The translations under genes were made by a program, and so were the position numbers. This document shows, piece by piece, positions 1 to 7,801 of a DNA stretch of 64,000 nt. Where the stretch lies: NCBI GenBank assembly GCA_038526915.1, contig JBCBGF010000004.1, positions 1-64,000 of the forward strand, in the 5' to 3' direction. The notes under the pieces are model-generated. The model was not told where the DNA came from and ran no database searches. It saw nothing but the letters and a program-made list of their open reading frames with translations. The stretch's first letter is position 1, and every line of letters starts with the position of its first letter. The DNA is from JBCBGF01 sp038526915. GTDB lineage: Bacteria; Pseudomonadota; Alphaproteobacteria; Rhodobacterales; Rhodobacteraceae.

Positions 1-62
1 TCAACGACGTGGCCGCCGAGATCTTCGCCGAGATCAAAGCAGAATCGCGCGACGACGAGTAA
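1..62 (+). CDS. C-terminal end of an unidentified gene (partial)
   Basis: One open frame enters from the window edge and stops at TAA 60-62, encoding about 19 residues that are rich in Glu, Asp and Ala (ending ESRDDE). A rho-independent terminator follows 24 bases later, which supports a real gene end on the plus strand. The fragment is too short for a family assignment. It converges on the minus-strand GNAT gene across a 111-base gap. Confidence 0.55.
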   Translation, partial: NDVAAEIFAEIKAESRDDE

Positions 63-86
63 TCACCACCACCCTCCCTTACCACG

Positions 87-120
87 CGGGCGCCTCCTCA
101 CCGGGGCGCCCGTTTTCTTT
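87..120 (+). terminator. Rho-independent terminator of the gene entering at base 1
   Basis: An 8-bp perfect stem (87-94 with 105-112) closes a 10-base loop and is followed by TTTTCTTT at 113-120. It lies just after the stop at 62. Confidence 0.85.
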
Positions 121-122
121 GG

Positions 123-173
123 TCGGGAAATATCCCGGGGGATGCACCGTCAGGTGCGGGGGGCAGCGCCCCC
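123..173 (-). repeat. Stop-codon-proximal interspersed repeat, copy 1
   Basis: Read on the minus strand, this stretch begins directly after the GNAT stop codon. It holds the palindromic core GGGGGCGCTGCCCCC and, further on, TCCCCCGGGATATTT. The same two blocks in the same order follow the stop codon at 33865, and a diverged version follows the stop at 40313. It is probably a transcribed 3' structure. Confidence 0.6.
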
Positions 174-779
174 TCAGGACGCGGCCCCTTTCACCGCGCT
201 GATGCCCACCCGGCCACGCCGGTCGGCGCGCAGGTTGGCGTAGAGAACGTGATTGCGCCAGCGGCCGTTGATCTGCAGATAGCTTTGCGCGACGCCTTCG
301 TATTTGAACCCGCAGGATTCCAGCAGGCTACGCGACGCCGTGTTCTCCGCCAGACAGGCGGCCTGGGCGCGGGACAGGTCGAGCGTTTGAAAGGCGTAGT
401 GGACGACCGCTTCGATCGCCTCGCGCATATATCCCTGGCGGGCATGGGTTTGGCCGATCCAGTAGCCCAACGTGCCGGACTGGGCCGGGCCGCGTTGGAT
501 GTTGTCGAGCGTGATGGCGCCCAGCAATGCGTCGCCGTCCCGCGCGAAGAGGAAGAGCGGTAGGGCCGTACCGCCGGAGATCGAGCGCTGCGCCCAGTAA
601 ACGCGGTTGGTGAAGGCCTTGCGGGTCAGGTGATCGGCGGACCAGGCGGGCTCCCACGGGACGAGGAACTCAGCACTCGCCTCGCGCAAGGCCACCCAGG
701 CGCGGAAGTCGCTGTGGGCGGGGGGGCGCAGGGTCATCCGGTCGGTCTCGATCCGGACTTTCCGGCGACGCGGCAGCAT
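174..779 (-). CDS. GNAT-family N-acetyltransferase, RimJ/RimL type
   Basis: This 201-residue protein has the plan of the RimJ/RimL ribosomal-protein or small-molecule acetyltransferases. It has an N-terminal ETDRMTLRPP strand, a central LGYWIGQTHARQGYMREAI segment (acetyl-CoA pyrophosphate loop) and a C-terminal ENTASRSLLESCGFKYEG segment. The acetyl group comes from acetyl-CoA; the acceptor cannot be read from sequence. Its ATG overlaps the TGA of the M16 peptidase gene (ATGA), so it is the last gene of the cytochrome oxidase/thrC series. A repeat element follows the stop directly. Confidence 0.85.
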   Translation of the reverse strand: MLPRRRKVRIETDRMTLRPPAHSDFRAWVALREASAEFLVPWEPAWSADHLTRKAFTNRVYWAQRSISGGTALPLFLFARDGDALLGAITLDNIQRGPAQSGTLGYWIGQTHARQGYMREAIEAVVHYAFQTLDLSRAQAACLAENTASRSLLESCGFKYEGVAQSYLQINGRWRNHVLYANLRADRRGRVGISAVKGAAS

Positions 780-2038
780 CAGGCGGCAAGCCGTTCGACA
801 AGCGCCCCCGGGGCCGGTGCGTCGTCTAGCGGGCCGTAGAGCGCGAGGGCAGCGCCACCGGCGGCAAGCCGTTCGGCAAACGCGCGGACGTCGCCCGTGG
901 TGACCGCATCGATGCGTTCGACGGTTTCTTCCAGGCTCGGCACGCGGCCCCAGATCGAGACGAGCCGCGCGATGCGTTCGGCGCGGGAAGAAGCGGATTC
1001 GAGGCCCATCAACAGCCCCGCCTTCATCTGCGCGCGCGCGCGGGCGACCTCCGCCGGGGTCATGTCATCGGCGGCGCGTTTGAGCTCATCAATGGTCAAC
1101 TCGCCCAGCTCACCGATCTCTTCGCGGCTGGTGCCGGCATAGACGGTCATCAGCCCGCTATCGGCATAGGCGCCGGCCTGGGCGAAGATCGTGTAGCAGA
1201 GGCCCCGTTTTTCGCGGATCTCCTGGAACAGGCGCGAGGACATGCCGCCGCCAAAGGCGGTGGCGAAGATCTGGCCGGTGAAGACGGTGGGATCGCGGTA
1301 GCCGGGGCCCTCGAACCCCATGGCGAAATGCACCTGCTCCAGCGTCTTGGCCTCGCGCCGTTCGGCGCCAACGAAGCGGGCGGGTTCGGCGGTGGCAGCA
1401 TCGCGGGGGGCGAGATGGCCGAACAAACGCTCGGCCTCGCGCACGATGGCGTCGTGATCGACGGCGCCGGCGGCCGACAGGATCATCTGGCCCGGGGCAT
1501 AGCGTTCGGCCACGAAGGTGGCGAGGTCGTCGCGTGTGAAGGTCGACACCCGCTCAGACGGCCCGAGGATCGTGCGGCCCAAGGGCTGATCGGGATAGGC
1601 CGCCTCTTGCAGCCAGTCAAAGATGATGTCGTCGGGCGTGTCGTGGGCCTGGCCGATTTCCTGCAGAATGACGTGGCGTTCGACCTCGATCTCGCTGGGA
1701 TCAAAAACCGGGTTCAGAACGATGTCGGAGATCACATCGAGCGCCAGCGGCACGTCGTTTTCGAGGACACGGGCGTAAAACGCCGTCATCTCGCGGCTGG
1801 TATAGGCGTTGATGTAGCCGCCGACGTCTTCGATCGCCTCAGCAATCTCGATCGCGCTGCGCCGGTTGGTGCCTTTGAAGGCCATGTGTTCGAGGAAGTG
1901 GGCGATGCCGTTTTGTTCGACCCTTTCGTGGCGACCACCGGCGGTGATCCAGACGCCGACCGAGGCGGATTTGAGTCCCGGCATGTGTTCGGTGACGATC
2001 CGCAGACCGTTGGGCAGGGTATGCAAGTTTACCGTCAC
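779..2038 (-). CDS. M16-family zinc metallopeptidase (processing-peptidase-like)
   Basis: A 419-residue M16 (pitrilysin/mitochondrial processing peptidase-like) protein. The inverted zinc motif HFLEH is at residues 47-51, with the downstream acidic ligand expected in the VILQEIGQAHD segment. The second half has the typical FGGGMSSRLFQEIREKRGLCY block. Members are cytoplasmic or periplasmic peptidases; there is no signal peptide, so a cytoplasmic place is likely. It begins with GTG and overlaps the thrC stop by four bases (GTGA). Adjacency of thrC and an M16 peptidase is common in Rhodobacterales. The substrate is unknown. Confidence 0.9.
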   Translation of the reverse strand: MTVNLHTLPNGLRIVTEHMPGLKSASVGVWITAGGRHERVEQNGIAHFLEHMAFKGTNRRSAIEIAEAIEDVGGYINAYTSREMTAFYARVLENDVPLALDVISDIVLNPVFDPSEIEVERHVILQEIGQAHDTPDDIIFDWLQEAAYPDQPLGRTILGPSERVSTFTRDDLATFVAERYAPGQMILSAAGAVDHDAIVREAERLFGHLAPRDAATAEPARFVGAERREAKTLEQVHFAMGFEGPGYRDPTVFTGQIFATAFGGGMSSRLFQEIREKRGLCYTIFAQAGAYADSGLMTVYAGTSREEIGELGELTIDELKRAADDMTPAEVARARAQMKAGLLMGLESASSRAERIARLVSIWGRVPSLEETVERIDAVTTGDVRAFAERLAAGGAALALYGPLDDAPAPGALVERLAA

Positions 2039-3426
2039 TTGGTGCGCCGCTCCTCAATCAACGCTTCGATGGCGTGCAGGTCGTTACCAACCCGCTCAAG
2101 CCGTTCATTACGCTCATAAAGGTCTGCCATGCGGTTGGGAAGAGGGGGGCGTGATCCGGTGGCAGCTTCGACCGCGTCGGGGAACTTGGCTGGGTGGGCC
2201 GTAGCAAGCGTGATCATCGGGGTGGCGGGGTCGGCGGTGGCCTCGGCCACGTGGACGCCGATGGCGCTGTGAGGGCAGAGGATTTCGCCGGTGCGGGTGT
2301 GGAAGGCGCGGATGGTGTGGGAGGTTTCTTCCTCGGACGCGCGGCCTGAGGCATAGATCTCACGCAAGGTCTCCAAGGCGCCCTGGCTGACGGGGAAGCC
2401 GCCCTGGTGGCTGAGTTCCTCCATCAGTTGGGCGACGGCGGTGCCGTCCCGGTCGTAAGCGTCAAAGAGCGCGCGTTCGAAGTTGGAGGAGACCTGGATG
2501 TCCATCGACGGGCTGATCGAGGGGGTGACGCCTTCCTTCACATGCTGCCCGGTGGCAATCGTGCGGTGCAGGATGTCGTTTTGATTTGTGGCGATCACCA
2601 GCTTGTCGATGGGAAGGCCCATACGCTTGGCGATGTAGCCTGCGAAGATGTCACCGAAATTGCCGGTGGGGACGGTGAAGGACACCTTGCGATGGGGGGC
2701 GCCGAGTGCAGTGGCCGACGAGAAGTAGTAGACGACCTGGGCCAACACGCGCGCCCAGTTGATCGAGTTCACGCCAGCCAGCCGCACCCGGTCGCGGAAC
2801 TCAAAATCGTTGAACATGGCCTTCAGCGCGGCCTGGCAATCATCGAAATCGCCGTCGACGGCGACGGCGTGGACGTTGGTCTCGGTCGGCGTGGTCATCT
2901 GGCGGCGCTGCACCTCGGACACGCGGCCGTGGGGGTAGAGGATAAAGACATCCACGTTGTCGAGGCCGCGGAAGGCCTCGATGGCGGCCGATCCGGTGTC
3001 TCCGCTGGTGGCGCCGACGATGGTGACGCGTTCATTGCGGCGAGTCAGGGCGGCCTGGAACAGCTGGCCGATGAGCTGCATCGCGAAGTCTTTGAAGGCG
3101 AGCGTGGGGCCGTGGAAGAGTTCCAGCAGAAAGTGGTTGGAGCCGAGTTGCACGAGGGGCGCGCGGGCGTCGTGGCCGAAGCTGGCATAGGCGCGGGCGA
3201 TGATGTCGCGGAACTCGGCGTCAGAGAAGCTGTTGCCGGTGAAGGGGCGCATCACCGTGTATGCGATGTCTTCGTAGGGTTTGCCTGCGAGGGCCGCGAT
3301 GTCTTCGGCGCTCAACTGCGGGATCGTCTCAGGCACATAGAGACCGCCGTCGCGGGCCAGGCCTGTCAGCATCGTGTCTTCAAAGCCCAGGACGGGCGCC
3401 TGACCGCGGGTGGAGATGTAGTGCAT
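2035..3426 (-). CDS. thrC: Threonine synthase
   Basis: Threonine synthase converts O-phospho-L-homoserine to L-threonine with PLP, the last step of threonine biosynthesis. The 463-residue protein starts at the ATG giving MHYISTRGQ, which has AAAGGA 7 bases upstream; an upstream in-frame ATG lies inside the SURF1 gene and is not used. The PLP lysine is K112 in LAFKDFAMQ. The phosphate-binding loop is in ATSGDTGSAAIEAF, and the glycine-rich TGNFGD motif is present. The length fits the long (fungal/enterobacterial) class. It lies 11 bases after SURF1 and overlaps the M16 gene. Confidence 0.95.
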   Translation of the reverse strand: MHYISTRGQAPVLGFEDTMLTGLARDGGLYVPETIPQLSAEDIAALAGKPYEDIAYTVMRPFTGNSFSDAEFRDIIARAYASFGHDARAPLVQLGSNHFLLELFHGPTLAFKDFAMQLIGQLFQAALTRRNERVTIVGATSGDTGSAAIEAFRGLDNVDVFILYPHGRVSEVQRRQMTTPTETNVHAVAVDGDFDDCQAALKAMFNDFEFRDRVRLAGVNSINWARVLAQVVYYFSSATALGAPHRKVSFTVPTGNFGDIFAGYIAKRMGLPIDKLVIATNQNDILHRTIATGQHVKEGVTPSISPSMDIQVSSNFERALFDAYDRDGTAVAQLMEELSHQGGFPVSQGALETLREIYASGRASEEETSHTIRAFHTRTGEILCPHSAIGVHVAEATADPATPMITLATAHPAKFPDAVEAATGSRPPLPNRMADLYERNERLERVGNDLHAIEALIEERRTK

Positions 3427-3437
3427 GTGGCGGTCCT

Positions 3438-4112
3438 TTAGCCTTTGCCCTGCCGGATCCGCACAAGCAGGAACCCGGTCATCGCGATCCATACGGCGGC
3501 GAGGCCGAACCATGTCACCGCGTATTCGAGGTGATCGTTCGGAATGCCGCTGGTGTCCACCGGTAACGGCGTCACGGAAGCGTCTGTTTCCGACGTGGCG
3601 CGGGCGATGATGAGGACGGGCTCGGTGCCCAATGCCTCGGCCAGGGCGGGCACATCGCGGGCGAACCAGATGTTGGCGGCGGGATCGGGCTCGGGCGTGA
3701 AGCGGTCGATTTCATCGGGCCAGTGCAGGTTGCCGGTGACAGAGACCTCGCCTGCGGGGCGGGGGGCGCCCTTGAGTTCATCCTTCACAAATCCGCGGTC
3801 GACCAGCAGGGCGCGGCCATCGGCGGTGTCTAGGCGGCTGATGATGCGGAAACCTGCGCCCTCGGTCCGGGTGGAGACGAGGACGTGGATTTCACCCGAC
3901 AGCGTGCCGCTGGCGGTCACGGGCAGGTAGCGGTCGGTCTCGGGGTCGGGCTCTGCCGGGACGGTGACCGGGCTGGCGGTGATGCGGGCCTCGATCACCG
4001 CCAACTCGCTTTCTTTCTCGTCAAGTCGGTCGACCTGCCAGATACCCAGGCCGATCAGCACGGTAGCGCCGGTGAGGCCCAGAAGCAGCGGGAAGATCAT
4101 GCGCGCGGTCAT
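3438..4112 (-). CDS. SURF1 family cytochrome oxidase assembly protein
   Basis: A 224-residue SURF1-type protein that helps insert heme a into subunit I of aa3-type oxidase. It shows the family plan: an N-terminal membrane helix (about residues 6-25, ending GLGIWQVDRLDEK), a periplasmic domain with RYLPVTASG and ALLVDRGFV, and a C-terminal helix (about 197-217, VTWFGLAAVWIAM). It follows ctaE by 83 bases and precedes thrC. A DUF983 gene often found between ctaE and SURF1 in relatives is not present in the gap 4113-4195. Confidence 0.92.
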   Translation of the reverse strand: MTARMIFPLLLGLTGATVLIGLGIWQVDRLDEKESELAVIEARITASPVTVPAEPDPETDRYLPVTASGTLSGEIHVLVSTRTEGAGFRIISRLDTADGRALLVDRGFVKDELKGAPRPAGEVSVTGNLHWPDEIDRFTPEPDPAANIWFARDVPALAEALGTEPVLIIARATSETDASVTPLPVDTSGIPNDHLEYAVTWFGLAAVWIAMTGFLLVRIRQGKG

Positions 4113-4195
4113 GCGGCCCTCGGATTGCGAAGGGGCGCGGCTTGGTCGCCACGCCCCCGGTTAGGTGTGTCAGAGGCCAGAAGGCCCCGAGGGGA

Positions 4196-4999
4196 TCAGA
4201 TACCCCAGATATAGACGGCCATGAACAGGAACAGCCAGACCACATCGACGAAGTGCCAGTACCACGCGGCGGCTTCAAAACCGATGTGTTTCTCGGCGGT
4301 GAAGTGCCCAGCGCGGACGCGGAAGTAGCAGACCGTTAGAAAGATGGTCCCGATGATCACATGCACACCGTGGAAGCCCGTGGCCATGAAGAAGTTCGAG
4401 AAGAACTTGTCCCCGCCGAACTGCCAATCCTGCTCGACCAAAAGGTAGCGGTATTCATAGGCCTGCAGGAACGTGAACAGGATGCCCAAGAGGATGCCGA
4501 TGGCCAGGCCCCATTCGACGTCCTTGCGGTTCTCATTGTGGACCAGTGCGTGGTGCGCCCAGGTTACCGCGCAGCCCGACAGAAGCAGGATCAGCGTGTT
4601 GATCAGCGGCAGGTGGAAGGCGTCGACCTGATAGAACTCGGGCGCGACGTAGCTGGTGCCCACATAGGTGTCCATCGGGTAGAGCGCGTGTTTGAAAAAG
4701 CTCCAGAACCAGGCCGCGAAGAACATGACCTCGGACATGATGAACAGGATAAACCCGTAGCGCAGGCCCAGCCGCACCACCGGGGTGTGATCGCCAACCC
4801 GGCTTTCGACCACGACGTCCGACCACCAGGCGAACATCACATAGAGGACGCCGACAAAGCCCATCAGGAACATCCACGGGCCGTAGTTGTTCATCCACAG
4901 GACCGCGCCGAACAGCATGACGAACCCGGACACCGCCCCCACAAAGGGCCAGATCGAGGGGTTCAGGATGTGGTAGTCGTGGTTTTTCTCATGTGCCAT
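4196..4999 (-). CDS. ctaE: Cytochrome c oxidase subunit III
   Basis: A 267-residue subunit III of the aa3-type oxidase, an inner-membrane protein with seven predicted helices that stabilises proton uptake by subunit I. Family landmarks are the N-terminal HDYHILNPSIWPF, SEVMFFAAWFWSFF (the membrane Glu of subunit III) and the C-terminal GFHGVHVIIGTIFL and AWYWHFVDVVWLFLF. It sits in the usual place, 22 bases downstream of the ctaG gene on the same strand. Confidence 0.97.
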   Translation of the reverse strand: MAHEKNHDYHILNPSIWPFVGAVSGFVMLFGAVLWMNNYGPWMFLMGFVGVLYVMFAWWSDVVVESRVGDHTPVVRLGLRYGFILFIMSEVMFFAAWFWSFFKHALYPMDTYVGTSYVAPEFYQVDAFHLPLINTLILLLSGCAVTWAHHALVHNENRKDVEWGLAIGILLGILFTFLQAYEYRYLLVEQDWQFGGDKFFSNFFMATGFHGVHVIIGTIFLTVCYFRVRAGHFTAEKHIGFEAAAWYWHFVDVVWLFLFMAVYIWGI

Positions 5000-5021
5000 G
5001 GGCAGTCGTCCCCGGTTGGGC

Positions 5022-5609
5022 TCAGTTCAAGTCTGTGCGCGTGACGGGCGCAAGGCTCGCCTGTTCTTCGGTGTCTTCGGGCATGTCGGTCACGTGGAAC
5101 GTGTAGGACAAGGTGATGTGGTTGGTGTGCTTGGCTTCGCGATCTTCAACGATCTCGGGATCGACATAGAAGGTCACGGGCATCAGGACGGTTTCGCCGG
5201 GCTCTAGCACCTGAAGCTCAAAGCAGAAGCAGTCGATCTTGGCGAAGAAGGATCCTGCCGCGAACGGGGCCACGTTGTAGCTTGCCGTGCCGGCGATGGG
5301 TCTGTCGGTCGGGTTATGCGCCTCATAGAACGCGAGACCCGTTTCGCCGATGCGCACCTCCATCTCGCGCTCGACCGGGGTGAACTCCCACGGCATGCCG
5401 CGTTCGAGCGAGGCATCGAAGCGTACGAGGATGGTCTGATCGAGGATGTCGTTGGTGTTTTCCTCGGACACGTTGGTGGCACCGCCATAGCCCGTGACGC
5501 GGCAGAACCAGTCGTAAAGCGGGACAGACGCCCAGGCGAGCGCGCCCATAAAGACCACAACGCCAACGGTCTGGGCCAGGGTCTTGCGTTTGCCTTCAAG
5601 CTGGATCAT
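5022..5609 (-). CDS. ctaG: Cytochrome c oxidase assembly protein CtaG/Cox11 (copper delivery to CuB)
   Basis: This 195-residue protein is the Cox11-type copper chaperone. It has one N-terminal membrane helix (about residues 12-32) and a periplasmic immunoglobulin-like domain. The copper-binding motif is in KIDCFCFELQ (CFCF), and VPLYDWFCRVTGYGG, the other family landmark, follows the helix. It inserts Cu into subunit I. Its ATG overlaps the stop of the preceding 61-residue gene by four bases, so the two are translationally coupled. Confidence 0.96.
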   Translation of the reverse strand: MIQLEGKRKTLAQTVGVVVFMGALAWASVPLYDWFCRVTGYGGATNVSEENTNDILDQTILVRFDASLERGMPWEFTPVEREMEVRIGETGLAFYEAHNPTDRPIAGTASYNVAPFAAGSFFAKIDCFCFELQVLEPGETVLMPVTFYVDPEIVEDREAKHTNHITLSYTFHVTDMPEDTEEQASLAPVTRTDLN

Positions 5610-5791
5610 TCGCCCGCCTCCACCAAAGCCGGGCGCACCACGTGGTCAAAGCCCTCAATCGCACCGGTGGTCGACACTTTGGCAATCGTCAGCCCGAAGA
5701 TAACACCAACAAATCCCACCAGAACCACGCCCAGCCCCACATTGCGGGACAAGCGGCGGCGGTGGAGTTCATGTTCTGCACGAATGGCCAT
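5606..5791 (-). CDS. Small single-TM protein between ctaB and ctaG (CoxF-like)
   Basis: A 61-residue protein beginning MAIRAEHELHRRRLS, with one hydrophobic helix (about residues 19-38, VGLGVVLVGFVGVIFGLTIA) and a short tail. The ATG shares its A with the ctaB stop (TAATG), and the stop overlaps the ctaG start, so the three are coupled. A longer reading from an upstream ATG would lie inside ctaB and is rejected. Small one-helix proteins occupy this slot in many alphaproteobacterial cox operons and are annotated as assembly factors. A role in oxidase assembly is inferred from context only. Confidence 0.8.
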   Translation of the reverse strand: MAIRAEHELHRRRLSRNVGLGVVLVGFVGVIFGLTIAKVSTTGAIEGFDHVVRPALVEAGE

Positions 5792-6717
5792 TAGATCCAC
5801 CCTGTCATACGCAAAGTCGCATCGACGAGCAGAGCGCCGAAATGCGCGAAGAGATAAAGAAGCGAGAAGCGGAAGACCTCTTTCTCGACCCGGAAATTGT
5901 CTGCCTCCGCCTGAACTTCGTCCCGACGCCAGATCGCAATAGCCCCTTTGAGGAACCACGCATTACACACCAGCGCGACGGCCAGATAGGCCGGTCCGCC
6001 AATCGATGTGAATGCAAGCCCCATGGAGACGGGGACGAGAAGTGCGGTGTAGGCCAGGATATGGGCGCGCGTCGCCTTGCGCCCATGGGTGACCGTCAGC
6101 ATCGGCACACCGGCATCGTCGTAATCCGACCGCATGAACAGCGCCAGCGCCCAGAAATGCGGCGGAGTCCACATGAAGATCAGCGCAAACATCAGGATGC
6201 TTTCGATGGCGACGCCACCGGTTGCCGCAGCCCAGCCGATCATCGGGGGAAACGCGCCCGCCGCGCCACCGATCACGATGTTCTGTGGCGTCCACCGCTT
6301 GAGCCACATCGAATAGATGACCGCGTAGAAGAAGATGGTGAAGGCCAAAAGCCCCGCCGCAAAGAGGTTGGTCGCAAGCGCCAGCATCACCACCGAGAAG
6401 CCCGACAGCGCCAGCCCGATCTGCAGCGCTTCATCGGGGGCCACGCGGCCCGCCGGCACGGGGCGCAACCGCGTGCGGCGCATCACGGCGTCGATATCGG
6501 CATCCCACCACATGTTCAGCGCACCAGAGGCCCCTGCCCCCACCGCGATGAACAGGATCGCCGCGAAGCCGACCATCGGATGCACGGCCACCGGTGCGAC
6601 CAAGAGGCCGACCATGGCGGTGAACACCACAAGCGACATCACGCGGGGCTTCAAGAGGGCGAAGTAATCGCCAAAGCTGGCCTCGCGGTCGTGGCTGATG
6701 TTGGTTGCGTCACTCAT
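5791..6717 (-). CDS. ctaB: Protoheme IX farnesyltransferase (heme O synthase)
   Basis: A UbiA-superfamily membrane prenyltransferase of 308 residues that joins a farnesyl group to heme B to make heme O, the precursor of heme A for the oxidase. The first Asp-rich motif is NMWWDADIDAVMRRTRLRPVP, and the second Asp-rich region is MRSDYDDAGVPML. Eight or nine helices are predicted. It lies 19 bases after ctaC and is coupled to the small CoxF-like gene. A heme A synthase (ctaA) is not in the window. Confidence 0.96.
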   Translation of the reverse strand: MSDATNISHDREASFGDYFALLKPRVMSLVVFTAMVGLLVAPVAVHPMVGFAAILFIAVGAGASGALNMWWDADIDAVMRRTRLRPVPAGRVAPDEALQIGLALSGFSVVMLALATNLFAAGLLAFTIFFYAVIYSMWLKRWTPQNIVIGGAAGAFPPMIGWAAATGGVAIESILMFALIFMWTPPHFWALALFMRSDYDDAGVPMLTVTHGRKATRAHILAYTALLVPVSMGLAFTSIGGPAYLAVALVCNAWFLKGAIAIWRRDEVQAEADNFRVEKEVFRFSLLYLFAHFGALLVDATLRMTGWI

Positions 6718-6736
6718 ACGCGGAACAGGCCCCCGA

Positions 6737-7630
6737 TCAGTCCGCTGCCGCGACGTTGATGTTCATGGGCTTGCCGGCGTATTCCACAGCGGCGCGCCCG
6801 ATCCATTCTTCGTACTGTTCCTGGGTGACGGCTTTGACGGTGATGGGCATATAGGCGTGATCCTTGCCGCAAAGCTCGGAACACTGGCCGAAATAGATAC
6901 CTTCCATACCCTCATCTACCTCAAACCACAGCTCGGCCAGGCGGCCAGGCACGGCGTCCTGCTTGACCCCGAAAGCCGGGATCGTCCAGGAGTGGATCAC
7001 GTCGCCGCCGGTGACCTGGATGACGATTTTCTTGCCGGTGGGGATCACCACAGCGGTGTCCGTGGCCAGCAGGTATTCGTCGTCGTTATAGCCGAACTCG
7101 GCCAGTTCATCGCGCGCCAGCATGAAGCTGTCGAACTCAATCTCGCCATCCGGTGCGCCTTCGACGCCTGTGTCAACGTATTGATAGCCCCAATACCACT
7201 GGTATCCGGTGGTCTTGATCGTCACGTCGCCCACAGGGATTTCCTGTTGTTTGAACAGGACAGGCAGCGAAAAGGCCCCGATGAACACCAGGATCGCGAT
7301 GGGCACCACCGTCCACGTCACCTCGATGGGCGTGTGGTGGGTAAAGGTGGCCGGTTCAGGATTACTGCGCCGGTTGTAGCGCACCATCACATAGACGAGG
7401 AGCGCAAGCACAAACAATGTGATCGCGGTGATGATCACGAGAAGCATGTTGTCGAGCCAGATGATGTCATGCATCAGCTCGGTCGCGGGGGTTTGGAAGC
7501 CCGTCCCACGCTCAACCGGCTTGCCGATCACCTCAAGCCCGTCGACCGTGACCTGAGCGTTTGCGACCGTGGCCGCTGTCATCCCGGAAAAAGCGGCCAG
7601 AATGGCCGTTATTGTGGTCTTCAGACGCAT
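6737..7630 (-). CDS. ctaC: Cytochrome c oxidase subunit II
   Basis: Subunit II receives electrons from cytochrome c at the CuA centre. The 297-residue precursor has a signal peptide (about residues 1-25, ending VANAQ), two membrane helices (about 55-80 and 100-120) and a periplasmic cupredoxin domain. The CuA ligands are in CSELCGKDHAYM near residue 245, with the upstream HSWTIPAFGVK segment. It is the first gene of the minus-strand series, so the promoter should be in the 171-base gap shared with tldD. Subunit I (ctaD) is elsewhere. Confidence 0.97.
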   Translation of the reverse strand: MRLKTTITAILAAFSGMTAATVANAQVTVDGLEVIGKPVERGTGFQTPATELMHDIIWLDNMLLVIITAITLFVLALLVYVMVRYNRRSNPEPATFTHHTPIEVTWTVVPIAILVFIGAFSLPVLFKQQEIPVGDVTIKTTGYQWYWGYQYVDTGVEGAPDGEIEFDSFMLARDELAEFGYNDDEYLLATDTAVVIPTGKKIVIQVTGGDVIHSWTIPAFGVKQDAVPGRLAELWFEVDEGMEGIYFGQCSELCGKDHAYMPITVKAVTQEQYEEWIGRAAVEYAGKPMNINVAAAD

Positions 7631-7801
7631 ACCAGTTCCCGTTTTTTGTCAGCTATTCGTGCTGTTCTGTTTCGCGCGCGGCACTGGGCCGAGCGCGCCA
7701 GTTGTATCCGGCGCAGTTGAAATCATATTGTAGGCAACGCAACAAGTTAAACCAGCGCGGCAAACGGACGCTTTTGCGCGCATTTTCCGAAAGGTCATCC
7801 C
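7631..7801. promoter_or_regulatory. Divergent intergenic region between ctaC and tldD
   Basis: This 171-base gap separates two divergent transcription units and must hold both promoters. It is less GC-rich than its flanks. It contains GTTAAACC near 7747, a single TTAA half-site without a partner at the CtrA spacing. No clear -35/-10 pair is assigned. Confidence 0.5.

Noticed and set aside
4113..4195. A small DUF983 gene between ctaE and SURF1
   Set aside because: The gap of 83 bases is too short for the usual gene and shows no coding frame; a short GC hairpin only.
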